Source: Rhyacichthys aspro
Taxonomy: Eukaryota > Chordata > Actinopteri > Gobiiformes > Rhyacichthyidae
Direction of reading: 5' to 3'
Assembly: GCA_036850595.1 (NCBI GenBank)
Contig: CM072158.1
Span: forward strand, 21,196,078-21,260,077
Length of the DNA: 64,000 nucleotides
Below the pieces are notes generated by a model. It saw nothing but the letters and a program-made list of their open reading frames with translations, searched no databases and was not told the origin of the DNA. Within the stretch, counting starts at the first letter, position 1, and each line of letters starts with the position of its first letter. Shown one piece after another: positions 1 through 45,658 of the stretch. The position numbers were made by a program, and so were the translations under genes.

Positions 1-440
1 ATGATGATGTGTATGGGTCTTGGGGGAAGATGACAAGTTGGAGCGAGTCAAATCAGTGGTGTGGTAGTTTACTTTATAATAAAATATTCATTTTTATTGA
101 GAATGTGCTATATGCCGTCTCTCTGCTGCTCAGAGACAGCAGCAGGGAGCGCGCTCTCATTCACAGACACGGAGCTGCGCCCTCACAAGCAGAGCAGCGT
201 CAGCTGAAGCAGGGAGAGGGAACAGTAAGAGCAAGATATATCCACCTGTTTTGTCCCTAGTTGTTATTAACTGTTGTTCAGACTGTATCTTTTTGTTAGC
301 AGCGAGCTAAATGAAAGCTTACTGTATTTTACAGTAGATCAGAGTTTCACAGTCCCTCCCTCTGAGCCCCATGGAGCAAACTGCAGTCTTTACTCACTAT
401 GATGATTCACATTAGTGAGGCTTGACCAAAAGCTGCTATG
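1..440 (+). other. Possible plus-strand untranslated exons at the window edge
   Basis: A GC-richer patch at about 110-224 ends in a donor-like ACA|gtaagagc. A second segment ends CTATG|gtaagac at about 439, preceded by an acceptor-like ctgcag. This pattern would suit 5' UTR exons of a plus-strand gene, but no coding sequence confirms it. Confidence 0.2.
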
Positions 441-757
441 GTAAGACATTTTATTCATTTTTAATTTAAAAACAGTAAAGCTACAGTCCCTAAAAATCCA
501 TCAACTAGTTTATAAACTTGTCCTTCCTTTGGTTTGATCAATGCTGACCTCTGGATTATAGTAGCTACCAAAAGATTAATAAAAATGTATTATGAATACA
601 GTTAATTACTCTTTAACTTTAAGTTAATATTGTATGTCTATACAATGGTAAAAGAGCTGGTCTTACATTCTTTTTATTTGGACAAATGTACTCGTTACAA
701 TAAAATGTAATGATAACCCCCAGCTCCATAATGGGTCATGTAACAAATACAAACGTC

Positions 758-763
758 TTTATT
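758..763 (-). terminator. Possible rftn1 polyadenylation signal
   Basis: TTTATT on the plus strand reads AATAAA on the minus strand about 400 bases beyond the rftn1 stop. Other TTTATT copies occur nearby, so this choice is tentative. Confidence 0.35.
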
Positions 764-904
764 TATATGAAATACATTTAAATACCAGATAGATCACATC
801 TGTATCTGATACCTGCAGACCTCAAGGCATCAGGATCAGGATTAAAAAAGCTGGATTGGTGCATCCCTAGGTTCAATTAGATCATTTTCAAGTGGACCTG
901 GCCA

Positions 905-1070
905 AACAAGTGTGAACACACCCTAAAACACACATTTGAGAACTGACCACCTTAGTGGTAGAGTACATACCACATACTCGGGAGACCTGGGTTCTCTGGT
1001 CATTTGTCCAATGTCAATCCCCTCCCTCTCATTCTGTCTGTCTTCTATCCTATCAAATAAAGGAAGAATA
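905..1070 (+). mobile_element. Decayed tRNA-derived SINE
   Basis: A box-like TTAGTGGTAGAGTA and B box-like GGGTTCTCTGG are followed by the pyrimidine-rich tail and CAAATAAAGGAAG ending typical of teleost tRNA-SINEs. It lies in the rftn1 3' flank. Confidence 0.55.
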
Positions 1071-1161
1071 CAGAAAGCACAAACAGCATCTTTCCCACAA
1101 TTTTCCATGATTCCTCCATATCTATCATTTTTCTAGGTTGGGTATTAGCCTTGCAGTGATG

Positions 1162-35885
<34,724 letters not shown>

Positions 35886-35889
35886 TTCT

Positions 35890-38400
35890 CTAAAAAAAGA
35901 GTAGAGGAACAAGTATATGACAAGTGAAATACATGTGAAATGGGAAACATATCCCATAGAATCATATCACTGAGAGTGAGAGCAATACTGAACTGATGAG
36001 AGTCTAAAAATACAAAAACACATTAGCGTTACCATTTATGAGACATGTAAGTGTAAACAATTCCACGCATTGGAACATGAGCTCAAGGAAAGAATAGATG
36101 TGTCTTTATAGCTGCACAATCTTATAATATCATACAGAGAATAGAATAGAGAATGGTTAGAATTGTGATTCAGATTAAGGATTATAACTCCAATAAATGA
36201 TCATATGAAATTGCCCATCTCTGTCATATTCCTACACAATTACAAACTCCACACACTGCAATAATAGCCAAGCGAGAGTGTGTCAGCCATTACCTGCTTG
36301 GTGGGCTGTGATATGTGCATCTCCTAATCAAGCAGGGCTGATTGGGAGCGACATGTTTGATCAAAACGAATTAAAGCCGAAATGAAACTGATTTCCTGCC
36401 TTGTCAAGCAGAGCAACATGAAACTGGATAGACAGGCAGAGGGAAACAGAGACTATAACTACATTGTTCAATATCAATATGATTACCAATAGGCTGCTTG
36501 GGAGCACAAATAAACCTAAGCTATTTAGAACCCTTAAAATTGCAAGAAGAGCTGTAAACATTCCCCCCAAAACTTTGACGTTACATTAAAAAAAATCCTC
36601 CTTCCTAAATTTTGTGAGTTTTGACAAAATCCAATTTCATTACAGACTGCATATAAAACTGTCAATTGAAAGTTGATGGATGAGTGATGGATTTGGTTCA
36701 AAGGCACGAGACAGATAATAACGCAGCCTTGAGGCAACACTTTACCACAATCGAAAATTGGTTAACATAATTATCATTTACAATGATAGCGCAATTATGA
36801 ACTGTAATGTATGATTGAAATATAATTTTCTTTTGGTCTCTATATTTTGACCAAAATAAAATTGCAGTATTTTAAATCCCTTTAGAATATTTTTGTTCTA
36901 ATACAAATAGTTTAGCTTGGCTTTCACAGAAGGCATTTACTAAAGGCACATACTTCAAAGCAACTGAATGAATCTCAGTCAGTAGCCACATTTTATCCAA
37001 TAAAAACTCTTCTATGTTGTTAACATTAGTAATGGTATAACAATTGCTTCATTGTCAAACCTAAAATATTGAGTTGTGAACTCATAAATCTAATGAGAAT
37101 CCAGTTGCTGCTCAAGGTAAACAAGTGGTTATTCCTGTTTTCATTCTATTACATAAAGATACATTGTTGCCCTGAAACAACAGATCCCCAACGTACCTTT
37201 ATTACAAACATAAAAACCTTTTAGCTTGGGGATCATAGTGTGTACCATACAGGGCTGGGCTATTCAAAGACATTTGAATTGCAAAAATAGATGAGTACAC
37301 CCCCATTACAAGGTACCAGTAAAAATTATTCTCAAACCAAGTTTTGCAAGGTGCAACAAAGTCTAATTTCTATACTAAATGTGTAAAAAATTGTGGATTG
37401 TGGATTTTAGTAAATAACTGTAGATGGAAGGTTGATGAATGAATAATATATTGACTGGCTTGTGTAAAACAAAGGGGGTGAAAGGATACGCCCAAATATC
37501 ATCAAGCTAATCTGATGTGACAGTGTTGTTACCCTGAAACCGTCACCACAGTTACGCTTAATATCCCCATCTTCCATGGCTTGTAGAGGCAAAGTGAGGC
37601 GCACATCTGTGTGCCTCGTGCCTGTGTGTGCTTCTTCCCTAAAGGCACGTCTATATTCGTATCTGTTGATCTGTTTGGGTAGAAAGAATGGCACATCGTC
37701 TCCCATCATGGCCCAAGTGCATGGACATTAACTCGGCTAACGATCCTAACAGGGTCCATTAAAAACTTAATACAACTTTATATGTGTGTGTGTTTGGGAA
37801 ACTGTAATTGCACATGTGCATGCATGTGAAAGGTTAAAATTTTTCCAAAAGGAAGTCTTACCGATAGATTGTCATACCTCATCTGTCTTCAGACCACACA
37901 CTGTCATTTTGAATTTTCCAGAAAAAAAGCAATTAAGAGTCATTACTGTTTCAACACACCATTCTCTTTAGTAATGTAAAGACAATAGATGGAAGGATGG
38001 AGCTGTGGGAGAAAAATAAATTGGGAGCATATCTCATCTGATGTCTGTCTCTGGTTTAAAATTCCATTCACCAACTACAAAAACCTTATGACCCCTTTAT
38101 TCTTCTTATTAATAGACAGATAATTATTCATGAACTTTTTGCCAACTCAATCTTTGTGTCTGGCTTTTGGAGTCACCTTTGAGCCTTTCTAGTCACACTT
38201 TTGTGCCTGCCTGCCATTCTTGATTAAGACACATCTCGGTTTTTTTTTTATGGTACAAAGGCCTTGATTGGCCCTATAGTTAACCTTACTTCTATTGTTG
38301 ATATGATTACAAAAATGGAACATTCCCTGAAGCATTACCAGACAATCCTGACTTTTACAGTCACATAATGGTCCTGTACTTCTGTTTATTGATCAAGCCA
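35890..38400. other. rftn1 first long intron, nothing supported
   Basis: AT-rich. CAGGGCTGGGCTATTC at 37,252 resembles a transposon end, but no partner was found. Confidence 0.55.
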
Positions 38401-38401
38401 C

Positions 38402-38428
38402 CCATCCATCCATCCATCCATCCATCCT
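38402..38428. repeat. (CATC)n microsatellite
   Basis: Six consecutive CATC units. Common in fish, where it also marks LINE 3' tails; it lies 43 bases before the candidate exon at 38,471. Confidence 0.95.
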
Positions 38429-38470
38429 GGCCTCTTAAGCCTGATCGCTCACTGAGTTTTTTTGCGACAG

Positions 38471-38675
38471 AAGTGCTCCCCTGCTAAGGCTGTTACGTCT
38501 ATAAAGTATTACGGTGTCTCCAGTCAGAGAGTCAGCCAGCCTGGCAGCCGATTGGGGCGAGGGTTATTAGCAAAGTTGGAGCATGCAGATCTCTCTCACA
38601 CAGTTTCCCTCCAGGCTATAGAGACCAAGCAAAGGGAGCTTAACAGGCTTCATCTCTGGAAAAAAGTGTATAATG
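38471..38675 (+). other. Candidate plus-strand coding exon (2 of 4)
   Basis: The acceptor gtttttttgcgacag and donor gtaaag bound 205 nt with a fully open frame. It holds GRGLLAKLEHADLSHTVSLQ and AIETKQRELNRLHLWKKVYN, a helical coiled-coil-like stretch after a Ser-rich part. It enters in phase 0 and leaves in phase 1. It is antisense to the first long rftn1 intron. This is the strongest of the four; no family is recognised. Confidence 0.45.
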
Positions 38676-40607
38676 GTAAAGCAGAGAATGACAACCATCT
38701 ATCACCATTTCTCACCTTTTCCTTATCTCTATTATATATATAACTATTGTTGAAGTTATTCCATTTCTCCTTCATAATAATGCAAATTAATCTGATTTTA
38801 AACCCATACTTGTATTCAGTGTCCTATTCTTCTATATATGTCATGCATTATGCTATGCTTGAAATGTACAACTCTCATTTGCTTACTGTTTTGGTTGATT
38901 TTATTGCTAAATAAAATTTGATTGGTTTTGGTCATGTCTAGCCCACAGCTCCACTGTTTGACCCTGAATCTTATCATAATTCATATTGAACACCAAGAGC
39001 TCTTTTTTTTTTTAACAAACTGTAATTGGACACAATGCAAAATAAAAGAAGCCAAAGTTGTAGTAGCAGTGAATCTGACTTGAGGCCTTTTTACTACATA
39101 TTAGGCCTTTTCTCTGCATGCCGGCTTCAAACAGAATCACTCACTTTCTCACATACAAAGACACAGACAGAAAAAAGTCCTTGACAGCAAAAAATATCAA
39201 TTCAATGGGTAGCGACAGGAAGGAGAGATAGATAAAAGGAGTGAAATGGAGAGAATGGTGTGAGTAAGAAGATAGACGGGAAGCAGCAGAGGGCGTCTCA
39301 TTAGAGAATCTCTTGTAACAGAGAGTTTTAAAATGACAGCGGATTTAAGCTGGAGCATAATCCGTCTGCGTTCTGCCATCGCTTTTCTGGGAGAGAGCTT
39401 TTCATGAAGCTGCACTCACCACTGCACCACTGATATACAGGTAACTATCTCTGCTGGAAGATTCTGTATACCACATAACAAGTGCATTCCCCCTTTATTA
39501 GTAAATAATAAAGGGGGATTAATAAAGTGATTTGGAATTGGAAATGTTGAAATAAATTTGAATTGCAAAGGAGTCCCTGTGATTTCAGTTACAACTGACT
39601 ACCCAATTAACAATAAGGTTAAAATCTGGACTCACACAGAATGAATGTGCTGTTCTATTACAGCTATAATGTTGACCACAAGTTCAGCCATGTACCTCTC
39701 TATATCAGGAGATATTACCATAGGGCTGCATGTTACTATAGGAAATATATAGAAAAAATAGTGTGATAATATAATGTTCTTTAACCTTTTCATTTGATCA
39801 CACCAAAATGTGATTCAAGACTCTGGTTGACCATGCCAAGCTGCACACATTTTGTTATCTATGCATCCATGATAGATAAAATTGTATTTATTTTATTTTA
39901 TTTCCTATGTAAATTTTATGGTAGTGATAGGTTTTGTGATATATTGGCTGGACCTGCCATATATCTTGGAAAACAAAGACAGATACAGACAACACATCTC
40001 AATCAAATGCAACAATTCAGAGGCAAAACATTGGAGACTAACCTAACAAAATGCTAAAAAGGCATGCAACCACTAAGAAAAGAACACACCTATGCTAAAA
40101 AAAAAATTACCAATCAGTACCAAAAGTGGAAAAGGAAAATCTCTCAACTGTAAAAATCTCCACAATCTTTTCTTCATTACATGTGACATATTTGCACATT
40201 CAGCTAAAAGTGTCTGGAGGTCAAATTAATTGGTGTAACCCTTTCGTAATTATTATTCAGACAGTATCCTCCTTTAAGTGTCGCTTTTGACTGTATCCTG
40301 GCTTACCTAATACAGTGGTTTACATGTGGGATTTTTTAAATGTGGGATTTTGTAAAGATGTTCATGGATGACAGATTAACACCATTTCAGGGTTTTAAGA
40401 GAACAGTTACCACAGGGCCTTGAATTCTTAGCACCATATCTGTCAGAACGTGCAGTAAAACGCCTGAGAATAAGAGATGGCTTTGCTTTGGCTGAGCGTA
40501 CCTGATGCACTGAACTGATTTAAACTGGGGCCAATGTGAGCAAATAAAACTGTCACTGCTGACTTACCATCTCATTCACAGTTGGCCTTTTTGGCTGTTG
40601 TTTTTAG
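38676..40607. other. rftn1 first intron, nothing supported
   Basis: AT-rich sequence. A 14-base inverted repeat (ccccctttattagt / aataaagggggatt) lies at about 39,489-39,520. Confidence 0.55.
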
Positions 40608-40663
40608 GGATATTTTCTGCTGTTGTGTGCATTTTTGGATATATTACAACAAAAGCAAAAAAG
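40608..40663 (+). other. Candidate plus-strand coding exon (3 of 4)
   Basis: The acceptor ggctgttgtttttag and donor gtgagt bound 56 nt. In the frame demanded by the previous candidate exon it reads IFSAVVCIFGYITTKAKK, a hydrophobic stretch followed by basic residues, possibly a membrane segment. It ends in phase 0. Confidence 0.35.
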
Positions 40664-41908
40664 GTGAGTCAACAAAAGTGCTGTCTGTGCTAATGTCTTG
40701 TATGATCTGTATGCACATGAGTAGATCTAAAAATTAGAGGTGACAGACTGATTCCTGTGGAGTGGGCTTTTCCTTCCCCTGTCACTAGGTTTGAGGTCTG
40801 TTTTGCTTCTTTCTGATGATGGAAGGACACAGAGAGAAAAAAAAACAAAGAGTAGAAAGGGGAGGCACATTAGATGGAGGGATAAAGCGAAACAGACAGA
40901 CATGGAGCATGTCAAGTGCCTGGAGGGATGTGAGATTTCCCCAAGCAACAAAGTAGTCACCTCAAATAGTGTTTTAATGAGCCCGCAGGGGTGGGATAAA
41001 AACAAAATATGACAGTGATGTATTAGTCTGTCAAGTAGTCTGCTTTGTGCAAAGAGGAACAGTTAGTGAACAAAAGGCCTGGGCATTAATCCACTCAAGT
41101 GGCTCTCCTAGATACATCATTTGAAACTATTTAGAGCAAGTGTAAGTGATGATTTACATGATATTAGCTCCTGTTTGCCGGCTGCTATGAAAAACTGCTT
41201 GCCACTCACTACTAATGACTGCTTTTTCATATGCCTCCGAATAGATGCAGAGCTTCATGGAGCAACCACACAAAGACATGATGTGACTAATTGATGCCTT
41301 ATACATATTTGTGGGTGCAGCCTACCTTGAAATTACATGTTTTTGGTGTTCTCTCTTTCTCTTTGACGAGTTCAATCTGAAGCCCTGCACAATTACACAC
41401 TACTTGTAACACGTGGTTGGCCGGTACTGCCCGACAACGGTGGCAGTTTACTGAACGGGAAATGATACATGACAGGATGCACAGGCGGAAAATCTGTCTC
41501 CAGGATGCGCACACACAAACTCGCGCACTCCATCTATCCATTTACCCCCTCCCCGCCTTTTCCATCTGCGCCAGGCACATTTACTTCGTCACGCATATCT
41601 TGAGTTCACTTCAACCTGTGACAGCGAGTAGAAGGGTTATTCATTTTGTTCCGCCACGAATATAATTGGAACACAACGTCACACAAATCAAATCGGTGGC
41701 TGAATGTCTAACGCTTTTCTCTGTTAGGACTAAGCGTCTGCCAAAACCACGTTTCGTTTTTAAAACAGATTTATTAGCCATAACGCTGCAAAATGCCTCC
41801 TACTGCGGAAAAGGTGACTTGAAAAGTTAGTATTGGCCACTTGTTTTGCAAAAATATTCATTTCAAACCCACGTGAACATGCTCTCTAAACAAGAACTTC
41901 TTACTCAC
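40664..41908. other. rftn1 first intron, promoter-proximal part
   Basis: Somewhat GC-richer from 41,380 to 41,660, as expected near a vertebrate promoter. No defined element is called. Confidence 0.5.
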
Positions 41909-42012
41909 CAATCAATGTGCACCAGTCTGAGCGAGATTTACGCAGCACCGAATGACGAGATTTCTTCCAGTCGTCAAACAAGTTAGTCTGATCCGGTGTC
42001 TTTTCTAGAATG
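41909..42012 (-). other. Upstream exon of rftn1, or coding exon of an unrecognised gene
   Basis: Strong splice sites bound this 104-nt segment on the minus strand: acceptor tttttccttccag and donor gtgagt at 41908. It is the best candidate for a 5' UTR exon of rftn1, whose start codon lies in the next known exon. However, one frame is open throughout (includes LFDDWKKSRHSVLRKSRSDW) and looks like protein. Joined to the rftn1 start exon this frame is out of phase with MGC. No homology is recognised. Confidence 0.55.
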
Positions 42013-42177
42013 CTGGAAGGAAAAATAAGTGGTCTTAATAAGAATACAACAAGAATCGTCCATTAAGGTAGTAACACTCCGTTCTCTGTCAGTTCAGCAG
42101 CATCGTGTGAGGAGGCGAGGGCAGGCAGCATATAATTATCTTTTCTCCTCCCTGTTCCAGTCTCTCGCAGCTCTCAC

Positions 42178-42264
42178 CGGTTGGTCAGCCCAAAGGCACA
42201 AAGCGTTACAAAGTTATCAGTTGAAGGGTGCTCGCTTTGTTCTATTATATCATGTTCTTGTTTA
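42178..42264 (-). other. Possible further upstream exon
   Basis: The donor gtgaga at 42177 and acceptor gcctcgttag frame an 87-nt segment. It is open in one frame (includes DNFVTLCAFGLTN) and ends with CG, which joins C ATT of the exon at 42012 to keep an open frame. The intervening intron would be 165 nt. It could instead be the first untranslated rftn1 exon with a start site nearby. Confidence 0.4.
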
Positions 42265-42695
42265 CTAACGAGGCAAAATTTAAAAAAAAGACAGCAACGT
42301 GGGGTTAAAAAGTACAGAACATCTAAAGGGAGCAATGTCGTTATATAGCCTAAAGGACAACATGAGGTCAAAAAGTATAAAAGTAACAAACATACATTCA
42401 TACATTAAAAAAACAAAAATAAAATTAGAAGATCAAATGACCAACATACACCACTGTGTCAACGTTTTGGGCAGGTTTTAAGAATTGGTATGAAGTAAGT
42501 AATGCTTTCAAAATTAATAATCTTAATTACCTGTTTTCTGACTATTTACAAACAACACAGTGTAAAACACAAGATAATTTAAAATCAAATTGTGTTACAA
42601 CACTTTGACCCGTACTGGCATCGGTTCTCCTTGGTCCTCTGTCACAATTAGAAACTGGGCAGGTCCATTCCTTATGCAGTGCTCTAGGTACTAGG

Positions 42696-43361
42696 GTCAT
42701 TCCACTGAAGGGTGCCATTTGCATCCTCAAGGTGCATCAGATTACACTTCATCTTTTTTCATCACTGAATAAGATGAATCACACATTCAGCTATACTAAT
42801 TGTTTAGTGGTCAATCTCAGACAACTTTTTAATATATTTCAATATGTTGAAACAGAAGATGGTTCCATCTTTCTCAGTCCTGTTACCATTTATATAAACG
42901 TAACAGAACTGAGTTTTTAGCATATAATCAGCAAATATTTTCAAAAGCTCACATAACTCATATGGGAATTACCCTCAGATACTTAGCACATTTCAGTGAT
43001 TTATATTTTATATATAATACATTTATAATACATTTTATATACTCATTTTTCCAGCAGTGAATGTGTTGCGGTAACAGGACTGATTAAATGTATTCGGAGC
43101 ATTATATAGATTTTGAGCATCATAAACCTGCCTAAAATTAGAAATTAATCATTATATTGAATGGTAAGCTGTAGTGCCTAAGAGTGAAGACAGGCAGCAA
43201 AACCTATTTTTTTTGCATGTTTTTGGTAGATGTTCTTAATATTTTAGATTTTTTTAAATCTCAAAAATACTATAAAAATGTAAATTATGTGTTTAACTAT
43301 TTCTGCATATTAATATGTAAAATATCCTCGGGCACACATGGTACCCTTTCAGTGGAACACT
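42696..43361. mobile_element. MITE with inverted ends
   Basis: The left end GTCATTCCACTGAAGGGTGC and the inverted right end GTGTTCCACTGAAAGGGTAC match with few changes. Inside, CAGTCCTGTTACC (42,876) is repeated inverted as GGTAACAGGACTG (43,071). There is no coding capacity. The superfamily is not assigned. Confidence 0.5.
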
Positions 43362-43667
43362 TTTTTATATTTATATAATATAAATGTTATATTTGAGGTG
43401 CAAAACTGTGTTTTGATTTTTGAATGAATGATGACAAAGCGTAGTAAAATAAAACCAAATGGGAATTAACAGGAACAATTACACTATCATAAAAAAATAG
43501 AATTAGGTTACAAAGCAACAAGACTACAGATGATTTGTCCCAAAGTTACTTGAGCACCCAAATTCTATCAAGGTTATTGAGGCTGTTTACAATTTCAATG
43601 GTCTCCTCAAGAGAATTTATATTTCATAAGAAGCTATCCAGACTTATCCATAATTCAATAAAGTCTG

Positions 43668-43860
43668 ACAGACTAAGGTTGGTGGGCGGGGTTTGGTGGG
43701 TGGTCACCCGGACAGGACTGGGACCCCGGGGAGACCCAAAACCAGACTGTGACAAAGACAAAAAAGAGATGATGGGCTTGTTGCCAGGAAGACTGGCAAC
43801 CCCACCTTGACCGAAAAACTGGAACCAGTTCTTAGTCTGAGGCGGCACAGGACAATTACA
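43668..43860. other. Unexplained GC-rich patch
   Basis: A sharp GC-rich block in AT-rich flanks, containing GGTGGGCGGGGTTTGGTGGG and ACCCCGGGGAGACCCAAAAC. Open frames exist on both strands but no splice sites or family are recognised. It could be a retroelement fragment or a small CpG-type element. Confidence 0.3.
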
Positions 43861-44604
43861 ATGCTTATGATGCTGTATGTGGTAACTGTAAGCAAAACAA
43901 AACAGAAAATTATTGATGTATACTTAAAAAATTATAAACTTGGATCGTTTCAATATGATTATATATTCAACTTTTATTTTTACAAAATATTTAAATCCCC
44001 AAAATATTGAACACTAGCATAGGACTAAACAAAACAGTGCTGTCCCCAGGCTCTCTGAACAAAATGAATTCAGGAATACAACCAGAAGTCTCCAAACAGT
44101 AAACAATGAGTGTGTAGAAATGAAAAAAACACCAAAAAACAGCCATTTATAAGTGTATACAGTTAATAAAAAAAAATTTCAACAAAAAAATGTAATCGAA
44201 ATGTCACTAAATTAAAAACTCTGTGCAACTACAATTACACCCAAAAAAAATCACCAAAACCACGTGTAAAATGAACTTTCCCTTCACACTGACAAGTATG
44301 TTCCACAAGTGTCCTAATTTTTAAAGTTTTTTCTGCTGTCACAGATGCCAGTTGATTGATAAAGAAGATTTGATGCCGTGATTATACTATTGTAAACCAC
44401 AGAACCTACCACAGAATAGAGTCCTGTGGATGTTAACCTGTAGAGTTTCAGGACACTGACGGTCAGTGCACCCTAACATTGGCTAGAGCACTGCACTCAA
44501 CCTAAAGATGCACAGAGACCAATACTGAGATTGCACTAGATCGTAATACTGCCTCAGTCAACACCCACCCAAGTTGTAATATTTGATGTAATGACCATAG
44601 TGCC
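43861..44604. other. dazl 3' flank or distal 3' UTR
   Basis: AT-rich, A-runs common. It could be transcribed if the more distal polyadenylation signal near 43,972 is used. Confidence 0.45.
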
Positions 44605-45121
44605 CTGATGGTATCATAGACAATTTAATAATGTTTCTTCATTAGAGACATTAACCTGAACTGGAGATTTTCCCAATGGATTGTTGCAGAAATAACCAGA
44701 TTACATAGTTACTTTAGAAACACAGAGAGCCTTAGCAGACAATATAAGAACCACAACCAAACAACATTTAAAATAATTTCAAAATAAATTAATAAAAATA
44801 AAAATAAAGGGTGTGTGATTAAAAGTCTTTTTGGTTAAGATTAATTAACAAATATTAAGCAAAATAAATCACAAAGGTCAGCCCAATAGCACACGCACAG
44901 TGAGGGACCTCTGCTCCTCTCCTGCAACTGTGACTATGAAATGAGTGGGTTAAAAGCAATGTGGCTGTGATCAAACAAGTACAGGTGAAGTGAAAAGCTC
45001 TAGTAGTCTGGTGTAAATAGGGTCTCAAAATGGATAGGTGGGAGGGGAGGGAATTAACACATCTTCCAGCCCTCTAATACATCAGCGTCATCTTCTGTTT
45101 TTTACTCACTGTAGCCTTTAT
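44605..45121 (-). other. dazl: Probable dazl 3' UTR exon
   Basis: A good acceptor (tttgtgtttttag, AG at 45123-45122) lies about 460 bases past the donor that follows the stop codon. A possible ATTAAA signal (TTTAAT on the plus strand) is at 44629-44624. The far end is uncertain; another AATAAA lies near 43,972. Confidence 0.5.
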
Positions 45122-45177
45122 CTAAAAACACAAAAAGACAAGGTATTGATATCAAATAAGTTTCCATTTGAATTACA

Positions 45178-45180
<3 letters not shown>

Positions 45181-45210
<30 letters not shown>
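45181..45210. repeat. (TA)n microsatellite in the dazl 3' UTR intron
   Basis: About 14 uninterrupted TA units just upstream of the 3' UTR exon acceptor (on the minus strand). Confidence 0.95.
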
Positions 45211-45214
<4 letters not shown>

Positions 45215-45586
45215 AATCACAGTATACATACAACACTAATTAAAAGATTAAGTGTGAAGATGGCCAATGGATTAGCAGTCATCTATGACTGAGTAGTATT
45301 TGCAGCTTAACATCCTATGTTACTGCATAGGACTACAGTCATTTAGGGTAGTCTGTAAGTTGTTATATTCTTGTGTGGTCACCCGTTTTGAGCTTCAGTT
45401 TTTTTTAACTAGATCTGTAACAGTTTTTTATTTTAGGTTAAAAGGCCAAAAGACTCATCACGACATCCCTAGTACTGGTGTAAATAATATGATCATCAAA
45501 TTGGTAAAATAAGTGCTACGGTAAGTTACACCAGACCTATAATACAATGTTCATAAATATGTATTTTCTTTTGAGTAGTACTTTAC

Positions 45587-45658
45587 CTGAAGAGCAATTT
45601 CAGTGGTTATGGTCTACAGAACTGTCAGCATAGTCTGAACCCCACAGTCCACAAAGCT
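45587..45658 (-). CDS. dazl: dazl coding exon 9 with stop and start of 3' UTR
   Basis: The acceptor is tcattttcag. It encodes SFVDCGVQTMLTVL and a TAG stop at 45616-45614, matching zebrafish NFVDCGVQTLLTLM. Only 27 untranslated bases follow before a donor gtaaag at 45586, so the 3' UTR is spliced. Confidence 0.93.
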
